NCBI RefSeq assembly: GCF_001424165.1
Contig: NZ_LMOJ01000001.1
Location: 957,194 to 1,021,193, forward strand
From: Massilia sp. Leaf139
GTDB lineage: Bacteria; Pseudomonadota; Gammaproteobacteria; Burkholderiales; Burkholderiaceae_D
Direction: 5' to 3'
DNA length: 64,000 bases
The position numbers and the translations under genes are program-made. The notes under the pieces were generated by a model, which saw only the letters and a program-made list of their open reading frames with translations, searched no databases and was not told the DNA's origin. Shown piece by piece: positions 41,346 through 51,066 of the stretch. The stretch's first letter is position 1. Each line of letters begins with the position of its first letter.

Positions 41346-42836
41346 ATGGCTGAACAACAAGCACAGATGGAACGGGACAGCGGCACGCTGGAGCTGAGCG
41401 ACTTCGGCAGCCTGCTGCAAAAGGAATTCAAGCCGCAATCGGACAAGGCGCGCGAGTCGGTCGAGAACGCCGTACGTACGCTGGCCGAGCAGGCCCTGGT
41501 CGGCAGCAAGCTGGTTTCCGGCGACGTCCTCGCGACGATCGAGAGCCTGATCGCCGCCCTCGACAAGAAGCTGTCCGACCAGATCAACCTGATCCTGCAC
41601 ACGCCGGAATTCCAGTCGCTCGAAGGCGCCTGGCGCGGCCTGCACTACCTCGTCAACAATACCGAGACCGACGAGATGCTCAAGATCCGGGTGATGAACA
41701 TCTCGAAGAACGACCTGGGCAAGACGCTCAAGAAGTTCAAGGGCACGGCCTGGGACCAGAGTCCGATCTTCAAGAAGATGTACGAGGAGGAGTTCGGCCA
41801 GTTCGGCGGCCAGCCCTACGGCGCCATCGTCGCCGACTATTATTTCGACAACAGCGCGCCCGATGTCGAGCTGCTCGCGTCGATGTCGAAGTTGGCCGCC
41901 GCCGCCCACGCGCCCTTCATCGCCGCCGCCGCACCCTCGGTGATGCTGATGGAATCCTGGCAGGAGCTGGCCAATCCGCGCGACCTCACCAAGATCTTCC
42001 AGACCCCCGAGCATGCCGCCTGGCGCTCCTTCCGCGAATCCGAGGATTCGCGCTACGTGGCCCTGGCCATGCCGCGCTTCCTGGCGCGCCAGCCCTACGG
42101 CGCGCGCACCAATCCGGTCGACGAATTCGACTTCGAGGAAAACACCGCGGCGCCCGGCAGCAAGAACTACACCTGGGCCAACGCGGCCTATGCGATGGGC
42201 GTCAACATCAACCGCTCGTTCAAGGAGTACGGCTGGTGCTCGCGCATCCGCGGCATCGAGTCCGGCGGCGCGGTCGAGGGCCTGCCGGTGCATTCCTTCC
42301 CGACCGACGACGGCGGGGTCGACATGCAGTGCCCGACCGAGATCGCGATCTCCGACCGGCGCGAAGCGGAGCTGGCGGCCAACGGCTTCATGCCTCTGGT
42401 GCACAAGAAGAACACCGATTTCGCCGCCTTCATCGGCGCCCAGTCGCTGCACAAGCCGGCTGAATACGACGATCCGGACGCCACTGCCAACGCCAACCTG
42501 GCGGCGCGCCTGCCTTATCTGTTCGCGACCACGCGCTTCGCGCACTACCTGAAGTGCATCGTGCGCGACAAGCTCGGCTCGTTCAAGGAAAAGGACGAGA
42601 TGCAGCGCTGGCTGACCAAATGGATCATGCAGTACGTCGACGGCGATCCTGCCAGTTCGAGCGAATCGACCAAGGCGAAGAAGCCGCTGGCGGCAGCCGA
42701 GGTGGTGCTGGAGGAAGTGGAAGGCAATCCGGGCTACTACACGTCGAAGTTCTTCCTGCGCCCGCATTACCAGCTCGAAGGCCTGACCGTGTCGCTGCGC
42801 CTGGTGTCGAAGCTGCCGTCGGCGAAAGCGGCTTGA
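41346..42836 (+). CDS. tssC: T6SS sheath large subunit TssC
   Basis: A 496-residue TssC/VipB. Landmark segments are LEGAWRGLHYLVNNTETDEM, KKMYEEEFGQFGGQPYGAIV, FMPLVHKKNTDFAAFIGAQS and YYTSKFFLRPHYQLEGLTVS. Full length, with a GGAGG site; 17 bases after tssB. Confidence 0.96.
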   Translation: MAEQQAQMERDSGTLELSDFGSLLQKEFKPQSDKARESVENAVRTLAEQALVGSKLVSGDVLATIESLIAALDKKLSDQINLILHTPEFQSLEGAWRGLHYLVNNTETDEMLKIRVMNISKNDLGKTLKKFKGTAWDQSPIFKKMYEEEFGQFGGQPYGAIVADYYFDNSAPDVELLASMSKLAAAAHAPFIAAAAPSVMLMESWQELANPRDLTKIFQTPEHAAWRSFRESEDSRYVALAMPRFLARQPYGARTNPVDEFDFEENTAAPGSKNYTWANAAYAMGVNINRSFKEYGWCSRIRGIESGGAVEGLPVHSFPTDDGGVDMQCPTEIAISDRREAELAANGFMPLVHKKNTDFAAFIGAQSLHKPAEYDDPDATANANLAARLPYLFATTRFAHYLKCIVRDKLGSFKEKDEMQRWLTKWIMQYVDGDPASSSESTKAKKPLAAAEVVLEEVEGNPGYYTSKFFLRPHYQLEGLTVSLRLVSKLPSAKAA

Positions 42837-42908
42837 GTACAAAGAACCTAACTCGGGATGTTCAACCAACGCCGGTCCATGGGTGACCGGCCTCAGAGGA
42901 GAGAAGAC

Positions 42909-43406
42909 ATGGCATTGGATATGTTCATCAACATGGGCGCCAAGATCAAGGGCGAGTCGCGCGACAAGGTGCAGGGCCCGAAAGGCGACATCGACGTTCT
43001 GGCCTGGAGCTGGGGCATGAGCCAGTCGGGCACGACCCACATGGGCGGGGGCGGGGGCGCCGGCAAGGCCAACTTCCAGGATCTGTCGTTCACCAAGTAT
43101 GTCGACAGTTCGAGCCATGCGCTGATGAACGCGCTGGCCAAGGGCACCCACATCGAGAAGTGCGTGCTCATGGCACGCAAGGCGGGCGAGGGCCAGACCA
43201 AGTACATCGGCATCACGATGGAGGAGGTGCTGGTGACTTCGGTTTCGACCGGCGGCAGCGGCGGCGAGGATCGCCTGACCGAGAACGTCACGCTCAACTT
43301 CGCCAAGGTCAGCTTCGCCTACACGCCGCAAGACGCCAAGGGTACCGTGGCGGGCGACAAGACCTTCACCTGGGACATCGCCGAGAACCACGGCGACGTG
43401 GCCTAA
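42909..43406 (+). CDS. hcp: T6SS tube protein Hcp
   Basis: A 165-residue Hcp (TssD), the hexameric tube subunit and carrier of small effectors. It has DMFINMGAKIKGES, DIDVLAWSWGMSQSG, FTKYVDSSSHALMNALAKG and FAKVSFAYTPQ. A stretch of Gly (MGGGGGAG) sits in the extended loop. The ATG at 42909 follows AGAGGAGA. As in the P. aeruginosa H1 system, it could carry the Tse2-like toxin encoded at 51067. Confidence 0.95.
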   Translation: MALDMFINMGAKIKGESRDKVQGPKGDIDVLAWSWGMSQSGTTHMGGGGGAGKANFQDLSFTKYVDSSSHALMNALAKGTHIEKCVLMARKAGEGQTKYIGITMEEVLVTSVSTGGSGGEDRLTENVTLNFAKVSFAYTPQDAKGTVAGDKTFTWDIAENHGDVA

Positions 43407-43510
43407 GCATGCACTGAGCTGCAGTATCGTGCCGCCGCGCCCGCCGCGGCGGCACCTTTCACGTATCCACCGATTTTTTTCGCCGCCGACCGCCGGCGGA
43501 GGAGCACCGC

Positions 43511-44347
43511 ATGACCGCGCAACAGCTCATTCGTGATGGAGACCTCGGCGGCGCCCTGGCCGCGCTGCAGGCCGAGGTGCGCAAGAACGGCAGCGACGCC
43601 CGCCTGCGCGTATTCCTGTTCCAGCTGCTGTGCGTGCGCGGCGAATGGGAACGCGCGCTGACCCAGCTGAACGTGGCCGGCGAACTCGACGCAGCCACGC
43701 TGCCGATGGTGCAGACCTACCGCGAAGCGATCCAGTGCGAGGCGCTGCGCGCCGACATCTTCGCCGGCAAGCGCGCGCCGCTGATCTTCGGCGAGCCCCA
43801 GCCCTGGCTGGCCCAGCTGATCGACGCGCTGCGCCACGACCGCAGCGATCCGGCGCGCGCCGCGGCGGCCCGCGCCCAAGCCTTCGAGTGCGCGCCGGCC
43901 TCGCCCGGCAGCATCGACGGCGCACCTTTCGCCTGGCTGGGCGACGCCGACAGCCGCCTCGGCCCGGTGCTCGAGGCCATCGTCAACGGCCGCTATTTCT
44001 GGATTCCCTTCTGCCGCATCCGCCGCATCGAACTCGAGGCCCCGAGCGACCTGCGCGACACCGTCTGGAGCGCGGCCAGCTTCACCTGGGCCAACGGCGC
44101 GCAGACGGTCGGCCTGATTCCGACCCGCTACGAGGGAACGCTGGCGCTGCAGGACGACGCCCTGCTGCTGGCGCGCCGCACCGAATGGGTGGCGCATGGC
44201 GCGGGCGACGCCGGCGTCGGCCAGCGCATGTTCGCCAGCGACGCCGGCGATTACGCGCTGATGGACGTACGCCTGATCGAGTTCGAACCGGACGCCGAGG
44301 CCGAAACGGAGATCGCCGCGGGAGAGGGCGGAGCAGTCCATGGCTGA
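43511..44347 (+). CDS. tagJ: T6SS accessory protein TagJ/ImpE
   Basis: A 278-residue TagJ (ImpE family), a sheath-binding accessory that in some systems helps ClpV recognise TssB. The N-terminal TPR-like half (LIRDGDLGGALAALQAEVRK, RLRVFLFQLLCVRGEWERAL) and the C-terminal ImpE domain (YFWIPFCRIRRIELEAPSDL, SFTWANGAQTVGLIPTRY) are typical. GGAGGAG precedes the ATG. It overlaps tssE by eight bases. Its presence marks an H1-like T6SS subtype. Confidence 0.9.
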   Translation: MTAQQLIRDGDLGGALAALQAEVRKNGSDARLRVFLFQLLCVRGEWERALTQLNVAGELDAATLPMVQTYREAIQCEALRADIFAGKRAPLIFGEPQPWLAQLIDALRHDRSDPARAAAARAQAFECAPASPGSIDGAPFAWLGDADSRLGPVLEAIVNGRYFWIPFCRIRRIELEAPSDLRDTVWSAASFTWANGAQTVGLIPTRYEGTLALQDDALLLARRTEWVAHGAGDAGVGQRMFASDAGDYALMDVRLIEFEPDAEAETEIAAGEGGAVHG

Positions 44348-44849
44348 ACTGGCGCCGCGCGAACGCCTGCAGCCGAGCCTTCTCGACCGCCTCAGCGACG
44401 ACGAACCCGGCGCCAGCAGCGAGCCGCGCGACCGGCGCGTGCTGTCGCTGCGCACCCTGCGTGCGGGCGTGCTGCGCGACCTGGCCTGGCTCCTGAATAC
44501 GACCAACCTGCTCTCGGTGGCCGGCACGGCGAGCCTGCCGCACGTCGCGAACTCGGTGCTCAACTACGGCATTCCCGCCATGTCCGGCCACGCGGTCGGC
44601 AGCCTGAACGTCGCCCAGCTCGAACGCGGCATCCGCCAGGCGATCTGGGACTTCGAGCCGCGCCTGATCCGCAATACGGTCAGCGTCAAGGCGCGCATGG
44701 CCAGCGCCGACAAAAACACCCTGACCTTCGACATCGAAGCCGACCTCTGGGCCCAGCCCTATCCGGAGCGCCTCTACCTGAAGACCGAACTCGACCTCGA
44801 GCGGGGCGCCGTGCTGGTGTCGGAGATGAGCGGCAGGAGCGCCGCATGA
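44340..44849 (+). CDS. tssE: T6SS baseplate protein TssE
   Basis: A 169-residue gp25-like baseplate protein: LQPSLLDRLSDDEP, LRDLAWLLNTTNL, SVLNYGIPAMSG and the gp25 core IRQAIWDFEPRLIRNTVSVK. It overlaps tagJ by eight bases and tssF by four, so translation is coupled. Confidence 0.93.
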   Translation: MAELAPRERLQPSLLDRLSDDEPGASSEPRDRRVLSLRTLRAGVLRDLAWLLNTTNLLSVAGTASLPHVANSVLNYGIPAMSGHAVGSLNVAQLERGIRQAIWDFEPRLIRNTVSVKARMASADKNTLTFDIEADLWAQPYPERLYLKTELDLERGAVLVSEMSGRSAA

Positions 44850-46720
44850 ACCCGCGCCTGCTGCGCTATTACAGCCAGGAGCTGCAGCACCTGCGCGAAG
44901 TGGGCGGCGAGTTCGCCCAGGAATTCCCGAAGATCGCCGGCCGCCTCGGCCTGGACGGCTTCGAATGCGCCGACCCGTATGTGGAGCGTCTGCTGGAAGG
45001 CTTCAGCTTCATGGCCGCGCGCGTGCAGATGAAGCTCGACGCCGAATTCCCGCGCTTTACCCAGCACCTGGCAGAGCTGGTCTATCCGCACCTGCTGGCG
45101 CCGACGCCGTCGATGACGGTGGTGCAGCTCCAGCCCGACTTCGCCAATCCGGCCCTGCAGAAGGGTTTCGTCGTCCCGCGCGGCAGCGCCATGCGCAGCG
45201 TGCTGGGCAAGGGCGACAACACGGCTTGCGAATACCGCACCGCGCACGCGCTGACCCTGTGGCCGATCGAACTGGTGGAAGCCAAGCTGTTCGCCCTGGG
45301 CGGCAGCCAGGCCGGCCTGAACCTGCAGCTGCCGGCCCAGGCCAAGGCCGGGCTGCGCCTGCGCCTGCGCAGCAGCGGCGCGCCCTTTCGCGACCTGCCG
45401 CTCGACGTCCTGAGCCTGCACCTGCGCGGCGCCGACGAGATGCCGGTGCGGATCCTGGAGTCGCTCCTGGCCGGCGTCGAGGGCGTGCTGGCGACGCCGG
45501 TGACGCGGCCCGCTGCCTGGCACCGGCTGCTGCCGAAGACGGCGCTGCGCCAGCCCGGCTTCGCCGAGGACGAGGCGCTGCTGCCGAGCGGCGAGCGCAG
45601 CTTCGCGGGCTACCGCCTGCTGCAGGAATACTTCGCCTTCCCGCAGCGCTTCCAGTTCGTCGAGATCGGCGGCCTGCAGGCGGCGCTGCGCGGCTGTCCG
45701 GACAAGGAGATCGAACTCACCATCCTCCTCAACCGGCTCGACCCGCAGCTGGAAAAGACGCTCGACGCCTCCAACCTCGCCTTGCACTGCACCCCGGCCG
45801 TGAACCTGTTCCAGCGCCGCGCCGACCGCATCAACGTCAGCGGCGAGCAGTTCGAATACCACGTGCTGGTCGACCGCACCCGTCCGCTCGACTACGAGGT
45901 CTATCAGGTCGAGTCGGTAACCGGCTACGGCACCGGCCCCGGCGCCGAGCAGTCCTTCCAGCCCTTCTACGAGGCGCGCGACATCGGCATGCCGCAGCGG
46001 GGGCGGGCCTTTTTTCAGCTGCGGCGCGAGCCACGCCAGCTGTCGCAGCGCCAGCGCCGCGACGGGCCGCGTTCGAGCTATGTCGGCAGCGAAGCCTTCA
46101 TCGCCATCGTCGACGCCGCCGAAGCGCCATACTCGGCCGACCTGCGCCAGCTCGGCCTGTCGGTCTGGTGCACCAACCGCGACCTGCCGCTATCGATGCC
46201 GATCGGCGTCGGAAAGACCGATTTCATCCTCGACGACGGCGCCCCGGTGACGGCCGTGCGCTGCGTCGCCGGGCCGAGCCAGCCCTATCCCTCGTTCGCC
46301 GAGGGCAGCGTGGCCTGGCGCCTGCTGAACGGGCTCTCGCTCAATTACCTGTCGCTGCTCGACACCGATCCCGACCAGGGCGCGGTCGCGCTGCGCGAAA
46401 TGCTGGCCCTGTACTGCCACCGCTCCGACCTGAACGCCCAGCGCCAGGTCGAGGGCGTGCGTTCGATTTCCTCGAAAGCGGTCACGCGTCGCATGCCTTC
46501 GCCCGGGCCGATCGCGGTGGGGCGCGGCATCGGCATCACCGTCACGCTCGACGACGCCGCCTTCGAGGGCAGCGGCGCCTTCGTGCTGGGGGCCGTGCTG
46601 AGCGAATTCTTCGCCCAGTACGCGTCGATCAATGCGTTCACCGAAACGACCATCCGGACTGTGGGGCGCGGCGAGATCATGCGCTGGCCGGCAAAGGCGG
46701 GCGCATGCGCGATCCTGTAG
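44846..46720 (+). CDS. tssF: T6SS baseplate protein TssF
   Basis: A 624-residue TssF (VasA), part of the baseplate wedge. Typical start MNPRLLRYYSQELQHLREVG and inner segments EFPKIAGRLGLDGFECADPY and YPHLLAPTPSMTVVQLQPDF. Full length. It overlaps the next gene by 16 bases. Confidence 0.95.
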   Translation: MNPRLLRYYSQELQHLREVGGEFAQEFPKIAGRLGLDGFECADPYVERLLEGFSFMAARVQMKLDAEFPRFTQHLAELVYPHLLAPTPSMTVVQLQPDFANPALQKGFVVPRGSAMRSVLGKGDNTACEYRTAHALTLWPIELVEAKLFALGGSQAGLNLQLPAQAKAGLRLRLRSSGAPFRDLPLDVLSLHLRGADEMPVRILESLLAGVEGVLATPVTRPAAWHRLLPKTALRQPGFAEDEALLPSGERSFAGYRLLQEYFAFPQRFQFVEIGGLQAALRGCPDKEIELTILLNRLDPQLEKTLDASNLALHCTPAVNLFQRRADRINVSGEQFEYHVLVDRTRPLDYEVYQVESVTGYGTGPGAEQSFQPFYEARDIGMPQRGRAFFQLRREPRQLSQRQRRDGPRSSYVGSEAFIAIVDAAEAPYSADLRQLGLSVWCTNRDLPLSMPIGVGKTDFILDDGAPVTAVRCVAGPSQPYPSFAEGSVAWRLLNGLSLNYLSLLDTDPDQGAVALREMLALYCHRSDLNAQRQVEGVRSISSKAVTRRMPSPGPIAVGRGIGITVTLDDAAFEGSGAFVLGAVLSEFFAQYASINAFTETTIRTVGRGEIMRWPAKAGACAIL

Positions 46721-47748
46721 AGCTGGCGCTGCTGCTCGAACGCGAGGCGGCGCGCATGGATTTCTACCAGGTGCTGCGCCTGATCGAGAACGCGCGGCCC
46801 GAGCTGCCGCGCATCGGCACTTCGCTGCGTCCACGCGACGATGCGGTGCGCTTCGGCCAGGATGCGGAACTGGTGTTCCATCCGGGCGCGCTGGCGGGTT
46901 TCAAGCGCGCCGACGGCGAGGGCCGGGCGCGCCTGGCCGTCAACTTCTTCGGCCTGATGGGCGCCAACGGCCCGCTGCCGCTGCATATTACGGAATACGT
47001 GCGCGACCGCCTGCGCCAGGGCGGCGACGCCACCATGCTGGCCTTTCTCGACGTCTTCCACCACCGCATGGTCTCGCTGTTCTACCGCGCACGGGCGGCG
47101 AGCGAACCGGTGATCAGCCTCGACCGCGACGATGGCGACCGCTTTTCCGCCTTTGTCGGCAGCCTGTTCGGCATCGGCGCCCCGGCCCTGCGCGAGCGCG
47201 ACGAGATCGGCGACTTCGCCAAGCTCCATTTCGCCGGCCTGCTGGCCAACAAGACGCGCCCGGCCGCAAGCCTGGTCACCATCCTGCGCAGCTATTTCGG
47301 CTTGCCGGTGCGGATCGAACAGTTCGTCGGCCACTGGATGCGGCTGCCGCCCGAGGTGCAGAGCCGCATCGGTATGCCGGAAGACGGCAACCGCCTGGGC
47401 AGGTCGCTGGTGCTCGGCAAGAGCGTCTGGGATTGCCAGCACAAGTTCCGCATCGTGATCGGCCCGGTGGGCTACGCCGACTACGAGCGCTTCCTGCCGG
47501 GCGGGGACAGCCTGCGCCGCCTGCGCGACTGGGTACGCAGCTATGCCGGCATGGGCCTCGACTGGGATCTGCGCCTGGTGCTCAGAAAAGATGAACGGCC
47601 GCCGCTGCGCCTGGGCGGCCCGACCCGGATCGGCTGGAGCAGCTGGGTGGCGAGCACCCCGGCTTGCCGCGATCCCGACGGGATGCTGATCCAACCCGAC
47701 CGCATCGATCACGGGGGCACGCAGAGGCAGCAACACACAAGAGAATAA
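46705..47748 (+). CDS. tssG: T6SS baseplate protein TssG
   Basis: A 347-residue TssG (VasB), partner of TssF. It has DFYQVLRLIENARPELPRIG, FFGLMGANGPLPLHITEYVR and IEQFVGHWMRLPPEVQSRIG. I start it at ATG 46705 (MRDPVELALLLE), which overlaps the end of tssF as is usual in these operons. Confidence 0.94.
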   Translation: MRDPVELALLLEREAARMDFYQVLRLIENARPELPRIGTSLRPRDDAVRFGQDAELVFHPGALAGFKRADGEGRARLAVNFFGLMGANGPLPLHITEYVRDRLRQGGDATMLAFLDVFHHRMVSLFYRARAASEPVISLDRDDGDRFSAFVGSLFGIGAPALRERDEIGDFAKLHFAGLLANKTRPAASLVTILRSYFGLPVRIEQFVGHWMRLPPEVQSRIGMPEDGNRLGRSLVLGKSVWDCQHKFRIVIGPVGYADYERFLPGGDSLRRLRDWVRSYAGMGLDWDLRLVLRKDERPPLRLGGPTRIGWSSWVASTPACRDPDGMLIQPDRIDHGGTQRQQHTRE

Positions 47749-47778
47749 CCAACGCGGGAATACCAGGGAGGGGACGTC

Positions 47779-50487
47779 ATGGCCGATATCAGTCGTGTGG
47801 CATTGTTTGGAAAGCTCAACAGCCTGTGCTACCGGGCGATCGAAAGCAGCACCGTGTTCTGCAAGCTGCGCGGGAATCCGTACGTGGAACTGGTGCACTG
47901 GATGCACCAGCTGCTGCAGCTGCAGGATTCGGATCTGGTGCGCATCCTGCGCCAGTACGAGCTCGACCCGGCGGCGCTGGCGCGCGACCTGACCGCCGCG
48001 CTCGATCGCCTGCCGCGCGGCTCGACTTCGGTCACGGATCTCTCGTCGCAGCTGGAGGAATCGGTCGAGCGGGCCTGGGTCTACGGCACCCTGCTGTTCG
48101 GCGAGTCGCAGATCCGCTCGGGCCACCTGATCGTCGGCCTGCTCAAGACGACGGGCCTCAGGAATGCCCTGTACGGCATGTCACGCCAGTTCGAGAAGAT
48201 CAAGCTGGAACACCTGAGCGACAATTTCGCCAAATTGCTGAAGGAGTCGCCGGAAAGCGCGATGGCCGCGACCGACGGTTTCAACGCCGCCGCCCCCGGC
48301 GAGGCCTCGGGCGCCATCGCTCCGGCCGCGATGGGCAAGCAGGAAGCCCTGAAAAAATTCACGGTCGACCTGACCGAGCAGGCGAGGAGCGGCAAGATGG
48401 ATCCGATCGTCGGGCGCGACGACGAAATCCGCCAGATGATCGACATCCTGATGCGGCGCCGCCAGAACAACCCGATCATGGTAGGCGAGGCCGGCGTCGG
48501 CAAGACCGCCGTGGTGGAAGGCTTCGCGCAGCGCATCGCGCGCGGCGACGTGCCGCCCTCGCTGAAGGAAGTGGAACTGCGCACGCTCGACGTCGGCCTG
48601 CTGCAGGCCGGGGCCAGCATGAAGGGCGAGTTCGAGCAGCGCCTGCGTTCGGTGATCGACGAGGTGCAGGCCAGCAGCAAGCCGGTCATCCTCTTCATCG
48701 ACGAAACCCATACCCTGGTCGGCGCCGGCGGCGCGGCCGGCACCGGCGACGCCGCCAACCTCCTGAAACCCGCACTGGCGCGCGGCACCCTGCGCACCAT
48801 CGGCGCCACCACCTTCGCCGAATACAAGAAGCACATCGAGAAGGATCCGGCCCTGACGCGGCGCTTCCAGAGCATCCAGGTGGACGAGCCGAGCGAGGAG
48901 CGGGCGATCCTGATGATGCGCGGCGTCGCCTCGACCATGGAAAAGCACCATCAGGTTCAGATCCTCGACGAGGCGCTGGAGGCGGCGGTGCGGCTCAGCC
49001 ACCGCTATATCCCGGCGCGCCAGCTGCCCGACAAATCGGTCAGTCTGATCGACACCGCCTGCGCGCGGGTGGCGGTCAGCCTGCACGCCACGCCGGCCGA
49101 GGTCGACGACAGCAGGAAGCGCATCGAGGCGCTGGAGACGGAGCTGGCGATCATCCGGCGCGAGGGCGCGATCGGCATCGAGACGGGAAAACGCGCGGCG
49201 GATGCCAACGACCTGCTGACGCTCGAGCGCGAGCGCCTCGCGAACCTGGAAGCGCGCTGGAACGGCGAGCGCGTCCTGGTCGACAAGCTGCTGGCCCTGC
49301 GCGCGCGGCTGCGCGACGGCGGCCAGCCGGTCGAGGGCACCGGCAGCCGGCTCGAAGTCGCAGCTGGCGCCGAGCCGACCATGGCGCCCGAAGAACGCGG
49401 CGCCCTGATGGCCGAACTGAAGGAGGTGCAGGCGGGCCTGTCCGGACTGCAGGGCGAGCATCCGCTGATCCTGCCAACCGTGGACTACCAGGCCGTGGCC
49501 TCGGTGGTGGGCGACTGGACGGGCATTCCGGTCGGGCGCATGGCGAAGAACGAGATGGAGACCATCCTCAACATCGCGCGCACATTGAGCAGCCGCGTGA
49601 TCGGCCAGGATCATGCGATGGAGATGATCGCCAAGCGCATCCAGACTTCGCGCGCGGGCCTGGACAATCCGAGCAAACCGATCGGCGTCTTCATGCTGGC
49701 CGGTACCTCGGGCGTGGGCAAGACGGAAACGGCGCTGGCGCTGGCGGAGGCGCTGTACGGCGGCGAGCAGAACCTCATCACGATCAACATGAGCGAGTAC
49801 CAGGAAGCGCACACGGTCTCCACGCTGAAGGGCGCGCCGCCGGGATATGTCGGCTATGGCGAAGGCGGCGTGCTGACCGAGGCGGTGCGCCGCAAGCCCT
49901 ATTCGGTGGTGCTGCTCGACGAGGTCGAAAAGGCCCATCCCGACGTGCACGAGATGTTCTTCCAGGTCTTCGACAAGGGTTTCATGGAAGACGGGGAAGG
50001 GCGCTTCATCGATTTCAAGAACACCCTGATCATCCTCACCACCAACGCCGGCACCGACCTGATCGCCGGCCTGTGCAAGGATCCGGAGCTGATGCCGGAG
50101 CCCGAGGAGATGGCCAAGGCGCTGCGCGCGCCGCTGCTGAAGGTGTTCCCGCCGGCCTTGCTGGGACGGCTGGTGACGATCCCCTATTACCCGCTCTCGG
50201 ACGCGATGCTCGGCCAGATCGTGCGCCTGCAGCTCGAGCGCATCAAGAAGCGCGTCGAGGCGCGCTACAAGATCCCGTTTGCCTACACCGATGAGGTGGT
50301 GCGCCTGGTGGTGTCGCGCTGCACCGAGTCGGAGTCGGGCGGGCGCATGATCGACGCCATTCTCACCAACACCATGCTGCCCGATATCTCGCGCGCCTTC
50401 CTGACGCGGATGATGAGCGGAGGAGCCGTGGGCGGCGTGCGCGTCGGGGCCGAGGGCGGAGAGTTCACCTACGATTTTGCCGACTGA
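47779..50487 (+). CDS. clpV: T6SS sheath-recycling ATPase ClpV (TssH)
   Basis: A 902-residue AAA+ unfoldase that dismantles contracted sheath. An N-terminal Clp-repeat domain (1-160) is followed by two ATPase modules: Walker A GEAGVGKT (236-243) and GTSGVGKT (642-649), with FIDETHTLVGAGG and LLDEVEKAHPDVHEMF. The middle coiled coil (about 420-545) is of the ClpB type. Full length; AGGGAGGGG precedes the ATG. Confidence 0.95.
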   Translation: MADISRVALFGKLNSLCYRAIESSTVFCKLRGNPYVELVHWMHQLLQLQDSDLVRILRQYELDPAALARDLTAALDRLPRGSTSVTDLSSQLEESVERAWVYGTLLFGESQIRSGHLIVGLLKTTGLRNALYGMSRQFEKIKLEHLSDNFAKLLKESPESAMAATDGFNAAAPGEASGAIAPAAMGKQEALKKFTVDLTEQARSGKMDPIVGRDDEIRQMIDILMRRRQNNPIMVGEAGVGKTAVVEGFAQRIARGDVPPSLKEVELRTLDVGLLQAGASMKGEFEQRLRSVIDEVQASSKPVILFIDETHTLVGAGGAAGTGDAANLLKPALARGTLRTIGATTFAEYKKHIEKDPALTRRFQSIQVDEPSEERAILMMRGVASTMEKHHQVQILDEALEAAVRLSHRYIPARQLPDKSVSLIDTACARVAVSLHATPAEVDDSRKRIEALETELAIIRREGAIGIETGKRAADANDLLTLERERLANLEARWNGERVLVDKLLALRARLRDGGQPVEGTGSRLEVAAGAEPTMAPEERGALMAELKEVQAGLSGLQGEHPLILPTVDYQAVASVVGDWTGIPVGRMAKNEMETILNIARTLSSRVIGQDHAMEMIAKRIQTSRAGLDNPSKPIGVFMLAGTSGVGKTETALALAEALYGGEQNLITINMSEYQEAHTVSTLKGAPPGYVGYGEGGVLTEAVRRKPYSVVLLDEVEKAHPDVHEMFFQVFDKGFMEDGEGRFIDFKNTLIILTTNAGTDLIAGLCKDPELMPEPEEMAKALRAPLLKVFPPALLGRLVTIPYYPLSDAMLGQIVRLQLERIKKRVEARYKIPFAYTDEVVRLVVSRCTESESGGRMIDAILTNTMLPDISRAFLTRMMSGGAVGGVRVGAEGGEFTYDFAD

Positions 50488-50507
50488 TCACCCGGATAGG
50501 AGATGCG

Positions 50508-51005
50508 ATGCGCGTGAGCTTGTACGAACCAGCACTGGCCGTGGGCGGCAAGGCGTATGCCGGATGGGCCAACGAGGACGACGAACTGTATTTTCCGCAC
50601 GTGGACTCCTGCTGCGCCCTGGTGATCGTGGGCGACAAGGCAGCTGTCGGCGGGCACATGGGCTCGCAATTGCCGAATGCGGCCGATCCGAACTACGACA
50701 TTGCCGGGCGCTATGTGTGGGAGCTGGTGCTGGCGAATCACCGCCGTCTCAACAGCCCGGATGGGCCCTGCACCGTGATCACGATCGGCGAGTCGAACTG
50801 GTACGACAGCGTCGTCAGCGCGATCTGGACGGCGGCGCAGGCCGACGGCACGCTGCCCTTGCGGACGACGGCGAAGTTCTGTCCGAAAGGTGTCGACATC
50901 GTCGCGACGATGAAGAAGGTGATCGTCACGCCTTGCGGCACCCACACGCATTTCGAGTATGCGGTGCCGGATGGCTATCTGGAGAGGAAGGATATCGGAC
51001 AGTAA
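50508..51005 (+). CDS. hypothetical protein with Cys...GGH pattern like CheD/CNF deamidases
   Basis: A 165-residue protein of no family that I recognise, without signal peptide or membrane segment. One stretch, VDSCCALVIVGDKAAVGGHM (residues 32-51), has Cys35/Cys36 ending a strand and His50 after a beta-hairpin; the 14-15 residue spacing is as in CNF1, BLF1 and CheD glutamine deamidases, which share a papain-like Cys-His fold. A second cluster is CGTHTHFEY near the C-terminus. The AGGAG site supports the start at 50508. It lies between clpV and the Tse2-like toxin, so it could be an effector, a chaperone/adaptor for the toxin, or an unrelated cargo gene. The deamidase idea is inference from one motif. 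Confidence 0.6.
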   Translation: MRVSLYEPALAVGGKAYAGWANEDDELYFPHVDSCCALVIVGDKAAVGGHMGSQLPNAADPNYDIAGRYVWELVLANHRRLNSPDGPCTVITIGESNWYDSVVSAIWTAAQADGTLPLRTTAKFCPKGVDIVATMKKVIVTPCGTHTHFEYAVPDGYLERKDIGQ

Positions 51006-51066
51006 GCCGGCGCGCGGGCGGGCGGGGACGTATTTCATACAACGCTTTTCAGAGGAAGGAAACGGC

